A stretch of 64,000 nucleotides of DNA from Pseudomonas quercus (GCF_012033695.1 NZ_JAAVJI010000004.1:1-64000), one strand, 5' to 3'; shown: positions 54,062 through 63,583, counted from the first letter of the stretch. A program made the numbers and translations. The notes: a model not told the origin generated them from the letters alone.

Positions 54062-54099
54062 CTACCGCAGGGCCTTTTCGAGAAAGGGCCCTGCGGTAG
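54062..54099 (-). terminator. Strong hairpin between sbp and the acyltransferase
   Basis: A 13-bp perfect stem CTACCGCAGGGCC/GGCCCTGCGGTAG, extended by TTTT/AAAG pairing, has a CGAG loop. It lies between two minus-strand genes. It has no T-run; it may terminate or attenuate the sbp transcript. Confidence 0.5.
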
Positions 54100-54215
54100 G
54101 AATATGCGTATGAGAGGCGGTACAAACTACCTGTGGCGGTAGGGAAGATCAAGGGGCCAATGACAATTGGCCACTACTTATTGAGGGTGCAGCGCCGTGG
54201 TATAGCGGCGTGTAC

Positions 54216-55211
54216 TCACTGCTGGTAGAGCTGATCGAACACGCCGCCGTCGGCAAAGTGGGTTTTCTGCACCGTGCGCCAGTCCCCGAAGGTCTTTTCT
54301 ACAGACATGAAGTCCACTTGCGGGAAGCGGTCTGCGTACTTGGCCAACACGGCAGGGTCACGGGGGCGCAAGTAGTTGGCTGCTGCAATATCCTGGCCTT
54401 CTGGGGACCACAGGTACTTGAGGTAATCCTCAGCCAGGGCGCGGGTGCCTTTCTTCTCTACTACTTTTTCCACCACGGCTACGGGAGGTTCGGCCTCGGC
54501 GGACACGCTGGGGTACACCACCTCGAACTGGTCGCGGCCGAACTCCCGCGCGATCATTTCCGCTTCGTTCTCGAACGTCACCAGCACGTCGCCGATCTGG
54601 TTGGTCATGAAGGTGGTGGTGGCAGCACGGCCGCCGGTGTCCAGCACAGGGGCTTGCTTGAACAGCTGGCCTACGAAGGCCTTGGCCTTGGCCTCGTCAC
54701 CGCCGTTCTTAAGCACGTAGGCCCAGGCGGACAGGTAGGTGTAACGGCCATTCCCGGACGTTTTAGGGTTGGGCACGATCACCTGTACGCCGCTTTGAAG
54801 CAGGTCGGGCCAGTCCTTGAGGTGTTTTGGGTTGCCCTTGCGCACAATAAAGACCGTGGCCGAGGTGAACGGGGCGCTGTGGTTGGGGAGTAAGGTGACC
54901 CAGTTATCCGGTACCAACTGGCCGTTGTCGGCCAGGGCATTGATGTCGGTGGCCATGTTCATGGTAATCACGTCCGCCGGCAGGCCATCGATCACCGAAC
55001 GTGCCTGCTTGCTGGAACCGCCGAATGACATCTGTACCGTGACGCCCTCGGGGTGCTCGGCTTGCCAGTGCTTCTGGAAAGCGGTGTTGTAGTCCTTGTA
55101 GAAATCCCGCATCACGTCATAGGACACGTTCAGCAAGGTAGGGGCCGCGTGGGCACCGACGGCAAACAGGGTGACGGCACCCAGCACTGAGGCAGCAAGC
55201 AGTTTCTTCAC
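54216..55211 (-). CDS. sbp: Periplasmic sulfate-binding protein
   Basis: The 331-aa product has a Sec signal (about 1-22, ending AHA) and the sulfate-binding protein fold: LLNVSYDVMRDFYKDYNTAF, SFGGSSKQARSVIDG, PNPKTSGNGRYTYLSAWAY. It binds sulfate or thiosulfate for an ABC transporter. The transporter genes (cysTWA) are not alongside, so this is an orphan binding protein. It resembles other Pseudomonas sulfate-starvation proteins, but no sulfur-related control site is visible. Confidence 0.92.
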   Translation of the reverse strand: MKKLLAASVLGAVTLFAVGAHAAPTLLNVSYDVMRDFYKDYNTAFQKHWQAEHPEGVTVQMSFGGSSKQARSVIDGLPADVITMNMATDINALADNGQLVPDNWVTLLPNHSAPFTSATVFIVRKGNPKHLKDWPDLLQSGVQVIVPNPKTSGNGRYTYLSAWAYVLKNGGDEAKAKAFVGQLFKQAPVLDTGGRAATTTFMTNQIGDVLVTFENEAEMIAREFGRDQFEVVYPSVSAEAEPPVAVVEKVVEKKGTRALAEDYLKYLWSPEGQDIAAANYLRPRDPAVLAKYADRFPQVDFMSVEKTFGDWRTVQKTHFADGGVFDQLYQQ

Positions 55212-55319
55212 AGATCGATCCTTGAAAGGCAGCGGGACAGGTGCGGGGGACTATAGCCAACCCCCACACCCGCTGAAAGCCCTGTGTGCGCCTGTCCTCT
55301 CAGGCTCAGGGAGCCCGTG

Positions 55320-56333
55320 TTACCACTCGACCACTACTTTGCCGAAGTGGCTGCCGCTTTCCTGGAAGCGGAAGGCCTCGGCCAGGTCTTTCAAGGCAAA
55401 GCTTCGGTCCAGCACTGGGCGCAGCCCGGTATGCTCCAGTGCCGCCACATAGTCCTGCTGCTGTTGCCGGTTGCCTACGATCAGGCCTTGCAGGCGGGCC
55501 TGCTTGGCCATCAACAGGGCGGTAGGTACATCACCCTGGCGGCCGGTAAGCACACCGATCAACGAAATATGCCCGCCTACGCGTACCGCAGCGATGGACT
55601 GGGCCAGCGTGCCAGGGCCGCCGAGCTCAACCACATGGTCTACCCCCTTGCCACCGGTAAGTTCGGTAGCGACCTTGCCCCAGTCCGCTTGCTCCCGGTA
55701 ATTGATGCCCTGGTCTGCACCCAGGGCCATGGCCCGCGCCAGCTTCTCGTCCGAGGAGGACGTGACGATCACCTTGGCGCCCATGGCTTTGGCAATCTGC
55801 ACGGCAGCGATGGAGACGCCCCCCGTGCCTAGGGTAAGCACGGTATCACCCGCCTTGAGCAATCCATCGCCCACTAACGCACGCCATGCCGTAAGGCCGG
55901 CCGTGGTGATGGTGGCGGCTTCGGCATGGGTCCACCCCCTGGGTGCCAGGGTAAAGGCACTGGCGGGCCGCACCACATACTCGGCCGCAAACCCATCTGC
56001 GCCATCTCCAGGCGTAGCATCAAAGTTGCCCACGCCCGAAAACGCAGGGCCTGCCGGCCAATGGGGGAAAAATGTGGATACCACCGAATCCCCCGGTGCG
56101 AATTCCGTGACGCCCGTGCCTACGGCTTCAACAACGCCAGCACCGTCCGCCATGGGGATACGTTTATCGGCTGCCGGAATGCTTCCGTTGGCCACCAGCA
56201 AATCGTGGAAATTGAGCGACGTAGCGTGTATGGCAACACGGATTTCTCCGGGCCCAGGTGCGCCGGGGTCTGGGAGGTCCACCAGCGCTAATTGATCCAG
56301 GCCGCCAGGGGCGCGAACGATCATGGCTTTCAT
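55320..56333 (-). CDS. Zinc-independent quinone oxidoreductase-type dehydrogenase
   Basis: The 337-aa product is a medium-chain dehydrogenase/reductase (MDR). It has an N-terminal GroES-like domain (LNFHDLLVANGSIP) and an NAD(P)-binding Rossmann segment (DTVLTLGTGGVSIAAVQIAKAMGAKVI), without the four-Cys structural zinc site. It is related to NADPH:quinone oxidoreductases. I start it at ATG 56333. The substrate is unknown. It lies 20 bp downstream of the following minus-strand gene. Confidence 0.82.
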   Translation of the reverse strand: MKAMIVRAPGGLDQLALVDLPDPGAPGPGEIRVAIHATSLNFHDLLVANGSIPAADKRIPMADGAGVVEAVGTGVTEFAPGDSVVSTFFPHWPAGPAFSGVGNFDATPGDGADGFAAEYVVRPASAFTLAPRGWTHAEAATITTAGLTAWRALVGDGLLKAGDTVLTLGTGGVSIAAVQIAKAMGAKVIVTSSSDEKLARAMALGADQGINYREQADWGKVATELTGGKGVDHVVELGGPGTLAQSIAAVRVGGHISLIGVLTGRQGDVPTALLMAKQARLQGLIVGNRQQQQDYVAALEHTGLRPVLDRSFALKDLAEAFRFQESGSHFGKVVVEW

Positions 56334-56352
56334 AACAGCGTTATCCTCAAGG

Positions 56353-56898
56353 TCAGGTCCAGCCCAGTGTTTGCGCGAAAGCGCGCCGGTAGGGCGTGTC
56401 AATTTGGGCGGGAACGTTTTGAATATAGGTGCGGGCATGGCCTTGTGTATCCGCGGGAAGTGACGTGAGGTACCGCAGCGCTTCGCTGCACGTGGGCACC
56501 TGGCCCTCTACGTCGTGAATGCGCGGTGGCAGGTTGGTCCAGATCACCGCCTCGATCCCCCGCGCCTTGGCCCACTCACCTACGTACCCCGCGGCCTGGG
56601 CGTCTACCAGTAGGCAACCAATGCCGGCGTCCCGGGCAGCGGGTATGGCCTCACGTTCTTTGAGCGCCTGGCAGGCCTGCGCCAGGGAGGCCGTGGCTAA
56701 CCTGGCCCACAGTACAGGCACCGGCTCGGCATTGATGCATAAGGCGGTCGAAAGTTCTCCACCGTCACCCACACGGGAAAACTCGATGGGCAGTGCCGGG
56801 CCGTCTTCGAACCATGGCCCGTCCACGGGCAATGCCCCGGGCTTCCAGATCAGCGAGCCCCACCCCAAGCAGACGATATTCACGTTCCGGTACTCCAT
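56353..56898 (-). CDS. Conserved hypothetical protein, GGCT-like N-terminus
   Basis: The 181-aa product begins MEYRNVNIVCLGWGSLIWKP. The GWGSLIW stretch resembles the gamma-glutamylcyclotransferase-type YGS motif, but the rest is not clearly related. It has no signal peptide. It forms a likely two-gene minus-strand unit with the MDR dehydrogenase (20 bp to its start). I do not assign a function. Confidence 0.65.
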   Translation of the reverse strand: MEYRNVNIVCLGWGSLIWKPGALPVDGPWFEDGPALPIEFSRVGDGGELSTALCINAEPVPVLWARLATASLAQACQALKEREAIPAARDAGIGCLLVDAQAAGYVGEWAKARGIEAVIWTNLPPRIHDVEGQVPTCSEALRYLTSLPADTQGHARTYIQNVPAQIDTPYRRAFAQTLGWT

Positions 56899-57060
56899 CC
56901 AACTGGCTAATCGCTAGCGTGAGACCCTGCGTGCAGCACAAATGTTTAGCGGGTTTGTGTATTAGCGCCTTCAGGATTTGGTCAGGAAGCTGCCGATGGG
57001 ATGGAACGCCTGGCCACTTGGCCCCTCTCCTTTGAAAGCCCCTACAAAAAGGAAGCGCTA

Positions 57061-57873
57061 ATGAAGCCTCGCCCCTCACTTGCATCAATCAAGGCACCTG
57101 AGGGTGCCGATACCCTCAGCCCACCAGAACGGGCGCTGTGCCTGGCAGGGGGTAGCCTGCTGTTGCTCAATGGCCTGCGCACCCGTGGCGTGGCTGGCGC
57201 TGCCCAGGTACTGCTCGCCGGCTGGTCGGTTTGGCGCGGTTACCAAGGCCGCTGCGCATTGAAAGCCACCCTGGCCCATACCCCTATGGAACAAGAATGG
57301 GAAGCCGAAACGGGGTGGCCCAGCAGCAAGGTCATCAGCCGTAGTATCACCGTCAACAGGCCCGTGGATGAGGTGGTCGCGTGGTGCCGTAACCCGGCCA
57401 ATATCGGCCCGCTGATTCCTTGGGTGGACGCCATTGAGCAAACCGGTGACGACCGCTATCAATGGACATTGCGCGGGCCTCGCGAGCGCAGCTACCGCTG
57501 GACGCTGGTCCAGAGCGAGCCACAACAGGGCCGCGCCTTGCGTTGGAATACGCCGGGTAACGGCGTGTGGCAGCACGAGGCAGACGCCCGCTTTACCGAG
57601 GCACCCAATGGCCGCGGCACTGAAATTCGCTTGGTGGTGGCGACCCAGCCGCCCCGTGGGCCTGCGGGTTATGCGGTCGCGTCCCTTATCAGCCGGTTTA
57701 GCCACAAAGCGTTGCTGTACCTGCTGCGCGCGCTCAAACAGCAGATCGAAACCGGTGAACTGGCGACCAACCGACCACGGCACGGTGCACGGGACTTTCT
57801 GTTCATTCATGCCGATCACAGCACCGACGCGGACCGCTCTGCAACGAACGAACCTGATGGAGACCAACGCTGA
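57061..57873 (+). CDS. SRPBCC-fold protein beside an alcohol dehydrogenase
   Basis: The 270-aa product has a hydrophobic N-terminal stretch with LCLAGGSLLLLNGLRTRGVAG, then an SRPBCC/START-like domain from about 95 (VISRSITVNRPVDEVVAWCR, FTEAPNGRGTEIRLVVATQP). It overlaps the following zinc dehydrogenase start by 1 nt, and this pair is common in Proteobacteria, suggesting a joint role. I start it at ATG 57061 after AAGGAA. Its ligand is unknown. Confidence 0.75.
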   Translation: MKPRPSLASIKAPEGADTLSPPERALCLAGGSLLLLNGLRTRGVAGAAQVLLAGWSVWRGYQGRCALKATLAHTPMEQEWEAETGWPSSKVISRSITVNRPVDEVVAWCRNPANIGPLIPWVDAIEQTGDDRYQWTLRGPRERSYRWTLVQSEPQQGRALRWNTPGNGVWQHEADARFTEAPNGRGTEIRLVVATQPPRGPAGYAVASLISRFSHKALLYLLRALKQQIETGELATNRPRHGARDFLFIHADHSTDADRSATNEPDGDQR

Positions 57874-59042
57874 TGCGCGCGCTCACATGGCAAGGCCCTA
57901 ACTCACTGCAGGTGGACACCGTACCGGACCCTGTGCTCCTCAACCCACAGGACGTGATCATCAAGGTTACCCTGTCTTCAGTGTGTGGCTCGGACCTGCA
58001 CCTGCTGGGCGGCTACGTTCCTACCATGCACCCCGGTGACATTCTGGGCCATGAGTTTCTAGGGGAAGTGGTGGAGGTAGGCGCTCACGTAAAAACCGTC
58101 GTGAAGGGCGATCGTGTCATCACGGTGTCTATCATTGGCTGCGGTGAGTGCGAACATTGTGTGCGTCAGGATTTTTCCTGCTGCGACAACTCCAACCCCA
58201 ACCCCTGCGTGACTGAAACGGCCTATGGTCAGCCCTGCGGCGGCATCATTGGCTACAGCCATGCCTTTGGCGGGTATGCGGGCAGCCATGCAACCTACAT
58301 CCGTGTGCCCTATGCGGACACCAACCTGTTCAAGGTGCCCGACGGGGTCACCGATGAACAGGCGGTGTTCGTTTCCGATGCGGCACCCACAGGTTATTTT
58401 GCGGCCGACAATGCTGGCATACAGCCCGGTGACACGGTTGCGGTATGGGGCTGCGGCGCGGTGGGGCAGATGGCGATTGCCAGCGCCTACCTGCTCGGTG
58501 CCGAGCGCGTCATTGCCATTGACCGGCTGGCCGACCGCCTAGCCCTGGCTGAAAGTAAAGGGGGTGCTATTACCCTTGATTACGAAACCACCAATATTCA
58601 CCAGGCACTGCTTGAGCTTACAGGGGGCCGTGGCCCCGATCGGTGCATCGACTGCGTTGGCATGGAAGCCCATGGCACCGAAATCGACTATGCGTATGAC
58701 AAGGCCAAGCAGTTGATGCGGCTGCACACCGAGCGCGGCACGGTGCTGCGCCAAGCCATACGGGCCTGTCGCAAAGGCGGTACCGTCAGCGTGGTTGGCG
58801 TGTACGGGGGGCTGATGGACAAATTCCCCATGGGGGCTGTGATGAACAAGGCCCTGACCCTGCGCTCAGGGCAGCAGCCGGGGCAGCGCTATGCGAACCA
58901 GCTGTTCACACACATTCAAGAGGGCCGGTTGGACCCGTCCTGGATGCTTACACACCCCATGGACCTGGAGGACAGCGCCCAAGGCTATGCGTTGTTCAAG
59001 GAAAAAGGCGACCAATGCTTGAGGGCTGTGTTCAGGCCTTAA
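57873..59042 (+). CDS. Zinc-dependent alcohol dehydrogenase (formaldehyde-dehydrogenase-like)
   Basis: The 389-aa product is a zinc MDR with the catalytic Cys in VCGSDLHLLGG and HEFLGEV. The structural-zinc Cys cluster is GCGECEHCVRQDFSCC, and the NAD Rossmann motif is VWGCGAVGQMAIASAYLLGA. Family members oxidise alcohols or S-adducts such as hydroxymethyl-glutathione. Translation is coupled to the SRPBCC gene. A hairpin at 59060-59080 ends it. Confidence 0.87.
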   Translation: MRALTWQGPNSLQVDTVPDPVLLNPQDVIIKVTLSSVCGSDLHLLGGYVPTMHPGDILGHEFLGEVVEVGAHVKTVVKGDRVITVSIIGCGECEHCVRQDFSCCDNSNPNPCVTETAYGQPCGGIIGYSHAFGGYAGSHATYIRVPYADTNLFKVPDGVTDEQAVFVSDAAPTGYFAADNAGIQPGDTVAVWGCGAVGQMAIASAYLLGAERVIAIDRLADRLALAESKGGAITLDYETTNIHQALLELTGGRGPDRCIDCVGMEAHGTEIDYAYDKAKQLMRLHTERGTVLRQAIRACRKGGTVSVVGVYGGLMDKFPMGAVMNKALTLRSGQQPGQRYANQLFTHIQEGRLDPSWMLTHPMDLEDSAQGYALFKEKGDQCLRAVFRP

Positions 59043-59059
59043 AGGCTGTAGATCATGTG

Positions 59060-59080
59060 CAGGGTGCCCGGAGCACCCTG
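59060..59080. terminator. Bidirectional hairpin between convergent genes
   Basis: An 8-bp perfect stem CAGGGTGC/GCACCCTG with a 5-nt loop lies between the convergent alcohol dehydrogenase and udh. No long T-run follows. Confidence 0.55.
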
Positions 59081-59088
59081 TCACCTAG

Positions 59089-59913
59089 TCAATCGGTTTC
59101 AAACGGGCCTTGGGCGGTAAACGCACCCCCGTGGTACACCGCTGCTGGGTCATCGGCCGCCACAGGCGGCTGCGCTTCCACCTTGGCCGTGAACGGCGCC
59201 GAGCTTCCCTGGGGTTCGTACCCTAAGTGAGCAGCCAACCGATTGTCCCACCACACCTGAGGGTTATCAGACATGCCGAATACAACGGTATGGCCCAGGT
59301 GCGGGGCCTCCAGGCCTTTGACGATCAACTGGGTCAGGTCTTCGTAACTCAACCAGGTGCACAGCATGCGTCGGTTTTGAGGCTCTGGGAATGAAGAACC
59401 GATACGAATGCTGAGGGTTTCGATGCCGTAGCGGTCGTAATAGAACGTTGCCAGGTCTTCTCCGTAGGACTTGGACAAACCGTAATAGCCATCAGGGCGC
59501 CGCGGGGCCAATGCATCGATGGTTTCGGTCTGCTTGTAAAAACCGATCACGTGGTTGCTGCTGGCAAAGATCACGCGTTTCACGGCGTGCCGCCGAGCGG
59601 CTTCGTAGATGTGATAGGTGCCCGCGATGTTAGGGCCGAGAATCTCTTCAAAGGGGCGCTCAACGGAGACGCCGCCAAAGTGAAGAATGGCATCCACGCC
59701 CTTGACCATCTGGTCCACTGCCGCTTTATCGGCTAGGTCGCACAGCACGACCTCTTCGTACGCCTGGGCAGCCTCGGGCGCCACGATATCGGACAGGCGC
59801 AGCAAAGAAGCGTGAGGTTTTAGCGTGTGCCGAAGCACTTTGCCCAGCCCCCCTGCGGCGCCGGTGAGCAGAAGGCGGCGGGAGTGGGTGGCGGTGTAGC
59901 TGGATGCGGTCAT
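59089..59913 (-). CDS. udh: Uronate dehydrogenase
   Basis: The 274-aa product is a short-chain dehydrogenase with LLLTGAAGGLGKVLR, the Tyr-x-x-x-Lys pair in YYGLSKSYGEDLATF and IRIGSSFPEPQN. It matches P. putida/P. syringae uronate dehydrogenase, which oxidises galacturonate and glucuronate to lactones with NAD. No other uronate or glucarate genes are visible nearby. The 5' side faces the aminotransferase gene at 60091 across a 177-bp shared promoter region. Confidence 0.88.
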   Translation of the reverse strand: MTASSYTATHSRRLLLTGAAGGLGKVLRHTLKPHASLLRLSDIVAPEAAQAYEEVVLCDLADKAAVDQMVKGVDAILHFGGVSVERPFEEILGPNIAGTYHIYEAARRHAVKRVIFASSNHVIGFYKQTETIDALAPRRPDGYYGLSKSYGEDLATFYYDRYGIETLSIRIGSSFPEPQNRRMLCTWLSYEDLTQLIVKGLEAPHLGHTVVFGMSDNPQVWWDNRLAAHLGYEPQGSSAPFTAKVEAQPPVAADDPAAVYHGGAFTAQGPFETD

Positions 59914-60090
59914 GATTGCCCCTGTTGTTATCGTTATCGGTTGTCCTATAACACGCCTCAGTATCCCCAGAGGCTGTTATTTGTCAAAGGCCTTCTTCAT
60001 GCCGCCAGGGCATGACGTGATGAGGATTGCTCGTTTGCCGGCCGGTTCTGCCTCCCGAATACTGGGCCTTTGCACATCAGAGGCTCTGTG

Positions 60091-61293
60091 ATGAGTGCCA
60101 TGGCGCAGCGGTACCGTTTCAATCCGGCGTTCGAAGCACCCAGTGGCTCGGCGATTCGCGAGCTGTTCAAGTACCTGTCGCAGCCCGGCATGATCTCCTT
60201 TGCAGGTGGCTATCCAGCGCCGGGGCTGTTCGATGCCCAAGGCTTGGCCGACGCCAGCGCAAAGGCCATGAGTGAGCCTGCCACCAGCCTGCAGTACGGC
60301 GCGACCGAAGGTACACCCGCGCTACGCCTGGAGCTGGCTGCATTGATGGCGCGGCGGGGCACGGCCGTGGCGGCTGATGACATAGTAGTCACCACCGGTT
60401 CCCAGCAAGGGTTGGACTTGCTGATTCGTGTGCTATTAGCCCCCGGTGACGGCGTACTGGTAGAGCGCCCAACCTATCCTGCCGCCCTGCAGGCGTTCCG
60501 CCTGGCCGGTTGCCCTGTCACCAGCGTACCTGGCGACGCGCAGGGGCTGGACACCCAGGCCTTGGGCGAGCTGTTAGGGGCGGCAGTACCAGGGCACTAC
60601 CGCCTGCTCTACTGCGTGCCGGATTTCGCCAACCCTACCGGCGCCTGCATGCCCCACACGCGACGCCTGGAACTGCTGGCACTGGCAGCCAAGCACAACG
60701 TGCTGCTGGTGGAGGACGACCCCTACGGGGCGCTGCGTTTCACCGGGGAACCGGTGCCGTCGTTGTTGGCACTGTCTGGGCAGGTCCCAGGTGCCGAAGG
60801 CCGGGTCGTGCACTTGTCCAGCTTGTCCAAGATCGTGGCGCCTGGGCTTCGGGTAGGCTGGATGGTGGCGCCTGCGCCGGTCAGGCAGCGCTGTGTGATC
60901 GCCAAGCAGACGGTCGACCTGTGTACCTCGCCCATCAGCCAGCAGATTGCCGCCCATTACTTGGCCAGCGGTGCCCTTGAACGCCATCTTCCGGTATTGC
61001 GCGAGGGCTATGCCCAGAAGTGTGCGCAGATGCTCCAGGGCCTCGCCGCACTCAGCGGGCGCCTGGACGTAGAAGCACCCGCCGGGGGGATGTTCGTGTG
61101 GGGCCGCCTGGCCGACGGCAGTGATGCCCAGCCCCTGTTCGACCGGGCCATCGCGCACAATGTGATGTTCGTGCCAGGGCGCGCTTTCTATGCTGACCGG
61201 CCAAACCCTTCCCGCTTCCGCCTTTCGTTCGCAGCCCCAGGCCTGGAGCAGATTCAAGAGGGCGTGAAGCGGTTGGCCCGCGCCTTGAACTGA
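60091..61293 (+). CDS. PLP-dependent class I/II aminotransferase
   Basis: The 400-aa product is a fold-type I aminotransferase. The PLP-binding Lys is at about 247 in SSLSKIVAPGLRVGW, and other signatures are VEDDPYGALRF, SLQYGATEGTPALRLELAAL and FANPTGACM. It resembles aminoadipate/branched-chain-type and LysN-like enzymes; it lacks the GntR DNA-binding half of MocR regulators. I start it at ATG 60091, 7 nt after AGAGG. The substrate is not readable. Confidence 0.8.
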   Translation: MSAMAQRYRFNPAFEAPSGSAIRELFKYLSQPGMISFAGGYPAPGLFDAQGLADASAKAMSEPATSLQYGATEGTPALRLELAALMARRGTAVAADDIVVTTGSQQGLDLLIRVLLAPGDGVLVERPTYPAALQAFRLAGCPVTSVPGDAQGLDTQALGELLGAAVPGHYRLLYCVPDFANPTGACMPHTRRLELLALAAKHNVLLVEDDPYGALRFTGEPVPSLLALSGQVPGAEGRVVHLSSLSKIVAPGLRVGWMVAPAPVRQRCVIAKQTVDLCTSPISQQIAAHYLASGALERHLPVLREGYAQKCAQMLQGLAALSGRLDVEAPAGGMFVWGRLADGSDAQPLFDRAIAHNVMFVPGRAFYADRPNPSRFRLSFAAPGLEQIQEGVKRLARALN

Positions 61294-61411
61294 GCCCTGG
61301 GGCTGGCACAGGCTCACGGCCGCCAGTGTGCGTATCGCTCCGATGGCGGCTCAAGGAAAGGCAGGTTACTCTTGCCGCCCACTGAAGCCTGGAAGCACAT
61401 AGGGTACGGGC

Positions 61412-62089
61412 ATGAAACTGCTGCTGGTCGAAGACGAGGCCTTGTTGCGCCACCACCTGCATACCCGCCTGAGCGAGGGTGGCCATATTGTTGAAGCCGT
61501 AGCGGACGCCAGGGCGGCCTTGCAGCACGCGGCAGACGCCACCTTCGACCTGGCCATCGTGGACCTGGGCCTGCCCGGCTTGTCAGGCCTTGAGCTGATT
61601 CGCCAGTGGCGCGCCCAAGGGCGGGTGTTTCCCATTCTTGTACTCACGGCCCGGGGCAGTTGGCAGGACAAGGTCGAGGGGCTGGCCGCCGGTGCTGACG
61701 ACTACATGGTGAAGCCGTTCCAGTTCGAAGAGGTGGAAGCCCGGCTGGGCGCCTTGCTGCGCCGGGCCAGCGGTTTCACCCAGCCCACCATTGTGGCCGG
61801 CCCACTGGCGCTGGACCTGAACCGCAAACAGGCCACCCTGCAAGACGAGGCGCTGGTGCTCACAGCGTTTGAATACCGCATTCTTGAATACCTGATGCGC
61901 CACCATCAACAAGTGGTCGCCAAGCAACGCCTGATGGAGCAATTGTACCCAGACGATGGGGAACACGACCCCAACGTGATCGAAGTCTTGGTAGGGCGGA
62001 TCCGGCGCAAGCTTGAAGTGGCCGACGGTTTCAAACCCATCGATACCGTAAGGGGCCTGGGCTACCTGTTCACCGAGCGTTGCCGGTGA
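61412..62089 (+). CDS. phoP: Response regulator PhoP
   Basis: The 225-aa product is an OmpR-type regulator. The receiver has phospho-acceptor Asp51 (IVDLGLPGLSGLELI) and KPFQFEEVEARLGALLRR; the winged helix has FEYRILEYLMRHHQQVVAKQ, VIEVLVGRIRRKLE and GLGYLF. It closely matches Pseudomonas PhoP, which controls adaptation to low Mg2+ and antimicrobial peptides. It overlaps phoQ by 4 nt. Confidence 0.93.
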   Translation: MKLLLVEDEALLRHHLHTRLSEGGHIVEAVADARAALQHAADATFDLAIVDLGLPGLSGLELIRQWRAQGRVFPILVLTARGSWQDKVEGLAAGADDYMVKPFQFEEVEARLGALLRRASGFTQPTIVAGPLALDLNRKQATLQDEALVLTAFEYRILEYLMRHHQQVVAKQRLMEQLYPDDGEHDPNVIEVLVGRIRRKLEVADGFKPIDTVRGLGYLFTERCR

Positions 62090-63435
62090 TCCGTTCCCTA
62101 CGCTTTCGGCTAATGCTGGCCGGGGCTCTGCTGGCGGTGCTGTTCATGCTCGGCTTGCTGCCTGCCCTTCAAGGGGCCTTCAGCCTGGCGCTTCGCGAAT
62201 CGGTGGAGGAGCGCTTGGCTACGGAGGTGACCACGCTGATTTCTGCCGCCCGGCTGCAAAACGGTCGATTGGAGATGCCCGTGCCCATGCCGGACGAACG
62301 TTTCGAAGTCCCTGCCGAGCGTTCCTTGAGCTATGTGTTCGACCGTCAAGGCGCGCTGCTGTGGCACAGCCCCGGTTCCCCGTTGCCTGAGTACAGCCCG
62401 CAGTACGATGGGCAGGGCAACCGCTTTTCCCGTTACACCACGCGCGACGGTGACGCCTACTGGGTCTATGACGTGGAAGTAAAGCTGCTAGGGGGTCAAA
62501 GGGCGGCGTTCAGTTTTGTCGCCATGCAATCGGTAGAGCCTTATCAACGGACCTTGGGTGCCCTGCGTGACCGTTTGTACCTGGGCTTCGGCGCGGCGCT
62601 GCTCACCTTGCTGGTGCTGTTCTGGGCGGGCATGACCTGGAGCTTGCGCTCGCTACGTCGCCTGAGCCATGAGCTGGATGAAATCGAAGCCGGGCAGCGG
62701 GAGGGGTTGAGCGAACACCATCCCAGCGAGCTGTTGCGGCTTACTCGTTCCCTGAACCGCCTGCTGGCCAGCGAGGGGGAACAGCGCCAGCGCTATAGGG
62801 ACTCCCTCGGGGACCTGGCCCACAGCCTCAAGACCCCGTTGAGCGTGCTGCAAGGCATTGGCGAAACGTTAGCAGGGCGCGCCGCGCAAGGGGAGGAGGG
62901 CAAGCATGCCAGTATCCTGCGGGGGCAAGTGGCGCGCATGAGCCAACAGATCGATTACCAGCTTCAACGGGCCAACGTGCGCCATGGCGGGCTGGTGCGC
63001 CGCCAGGTTCAGGTGCGGCCTGTACTGGACAGCCTGGCCGCCAGCTTGCGCAAAGTGTACCCCGGCAAGCCGGTGAACCTGCATATCGTACTGGCGCCGC
63101 CGGGCCTTCTGCCCATCGAAGAAGGGGCATTGATGGAATTGCTCGGAAACCTGCTGGAAAACGCCTGGCGGCTGTGCCTCGAAGACATCAGCGTAAGCTT
63201 GAGCGTGATCGGCCAGCGCCTGGAGCTGCTATTAGAGGACGACGGCCCTGGCATTGCACCGGAACAACGCGGGCGTATTCTTCAGCGCGGCGAGCGGTTG
63301 GACCGACAGCACCCCGGGCAGGGCATTGGCCTGGCCATGGCCCAAGACATCATCCGCAGCTACCAGGGCACCTTGGCAATCGAAGATTCGCCACTGGGCG
63401 GGGCGCGGTTCCGTATCAGCTTTGCCAAAGTGTAG
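62086..63435 (+). CDS. phoQ: Sensor histidine kinase PhoQ
   Basis: The 449-aa product has a first transmembrane helix near 7-30 (LMLAGALLAVLFMLGLLPAL), a periplasmic sensor and a second helix near 165-187. The kinase core has His246 in LGDLAHSLKTPL, NLLENAWRLCL and DDGPGIAPEQRGRI. It matches Pseudomonas PhoQ, the Mg2+ and peptide sensor. The start is GTG 62086. dctA follows about 270 bp later. Confidence 0.93.
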   Translation: MIRSLRFRLMLAGALLAVLFMLGLLPALQGAFSLALRESVEERLATEVTTLISAARLQNGRLEMPVPMPDERFEVPAERSLSYVFDRQGALLWHSPGSPLPEYSPQYDGQGNRFSRYTTRDGDAYWVYDVEVKLLGGQRAAFSFVAMQSVEPYQRTLGALRDRLYLGFGAALLTLLVLFWAGMTWSLRSLRRLSHELDEIEAGQREGLSEHHPSELLRLTRSLNRLLASEGEQRQRYRDSLGDLAHSLKTPLSVLQGIGETLAGRAAQGEEGKHASILRGQVARMSQQIDYQLQRANVRHGGLVRRQVQVRPVLDSLAASLRKVYPGKPVNLHIVLAPPGLLPIEEGALMELLGNLLENAWRLCLEDISVSLSVIGQRLELLLEDDGPGIAPEQRGRILQRGERLDRQHPGQGIGLAMAQDIIRSYQGTLAIEDSPLGGARFRISFAKV

Positions 63436-63568
63436 TGGCGGATATCCGCCAGGTGTTACCGGGTAATGGAGGGCGATGGCGATTTTCCGCCATTTGTTTT
63501 TGGATGCTTTGCGTGGGCGCTTTGCTGAAGGCCTGAGCATAGGGGTTCTGGCACGCGAGGTACTGCGT

Positions 63569-63583
63569 TGGCATGAGCCTTGC
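63569..63583 (+). promoter_or_regulatory. Sigma-54 promoter for dctA
   Basis: TGGCATG-N4-TTGC, with GG at 63570-63571 and GC at 63582-63583 (12-nt register), sits about 125 bp before the dctA ATG. The rest of 63436-63707 shows no convincing gene. A DctBD-type two-component system is not in the window. Confidence 0.72.
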
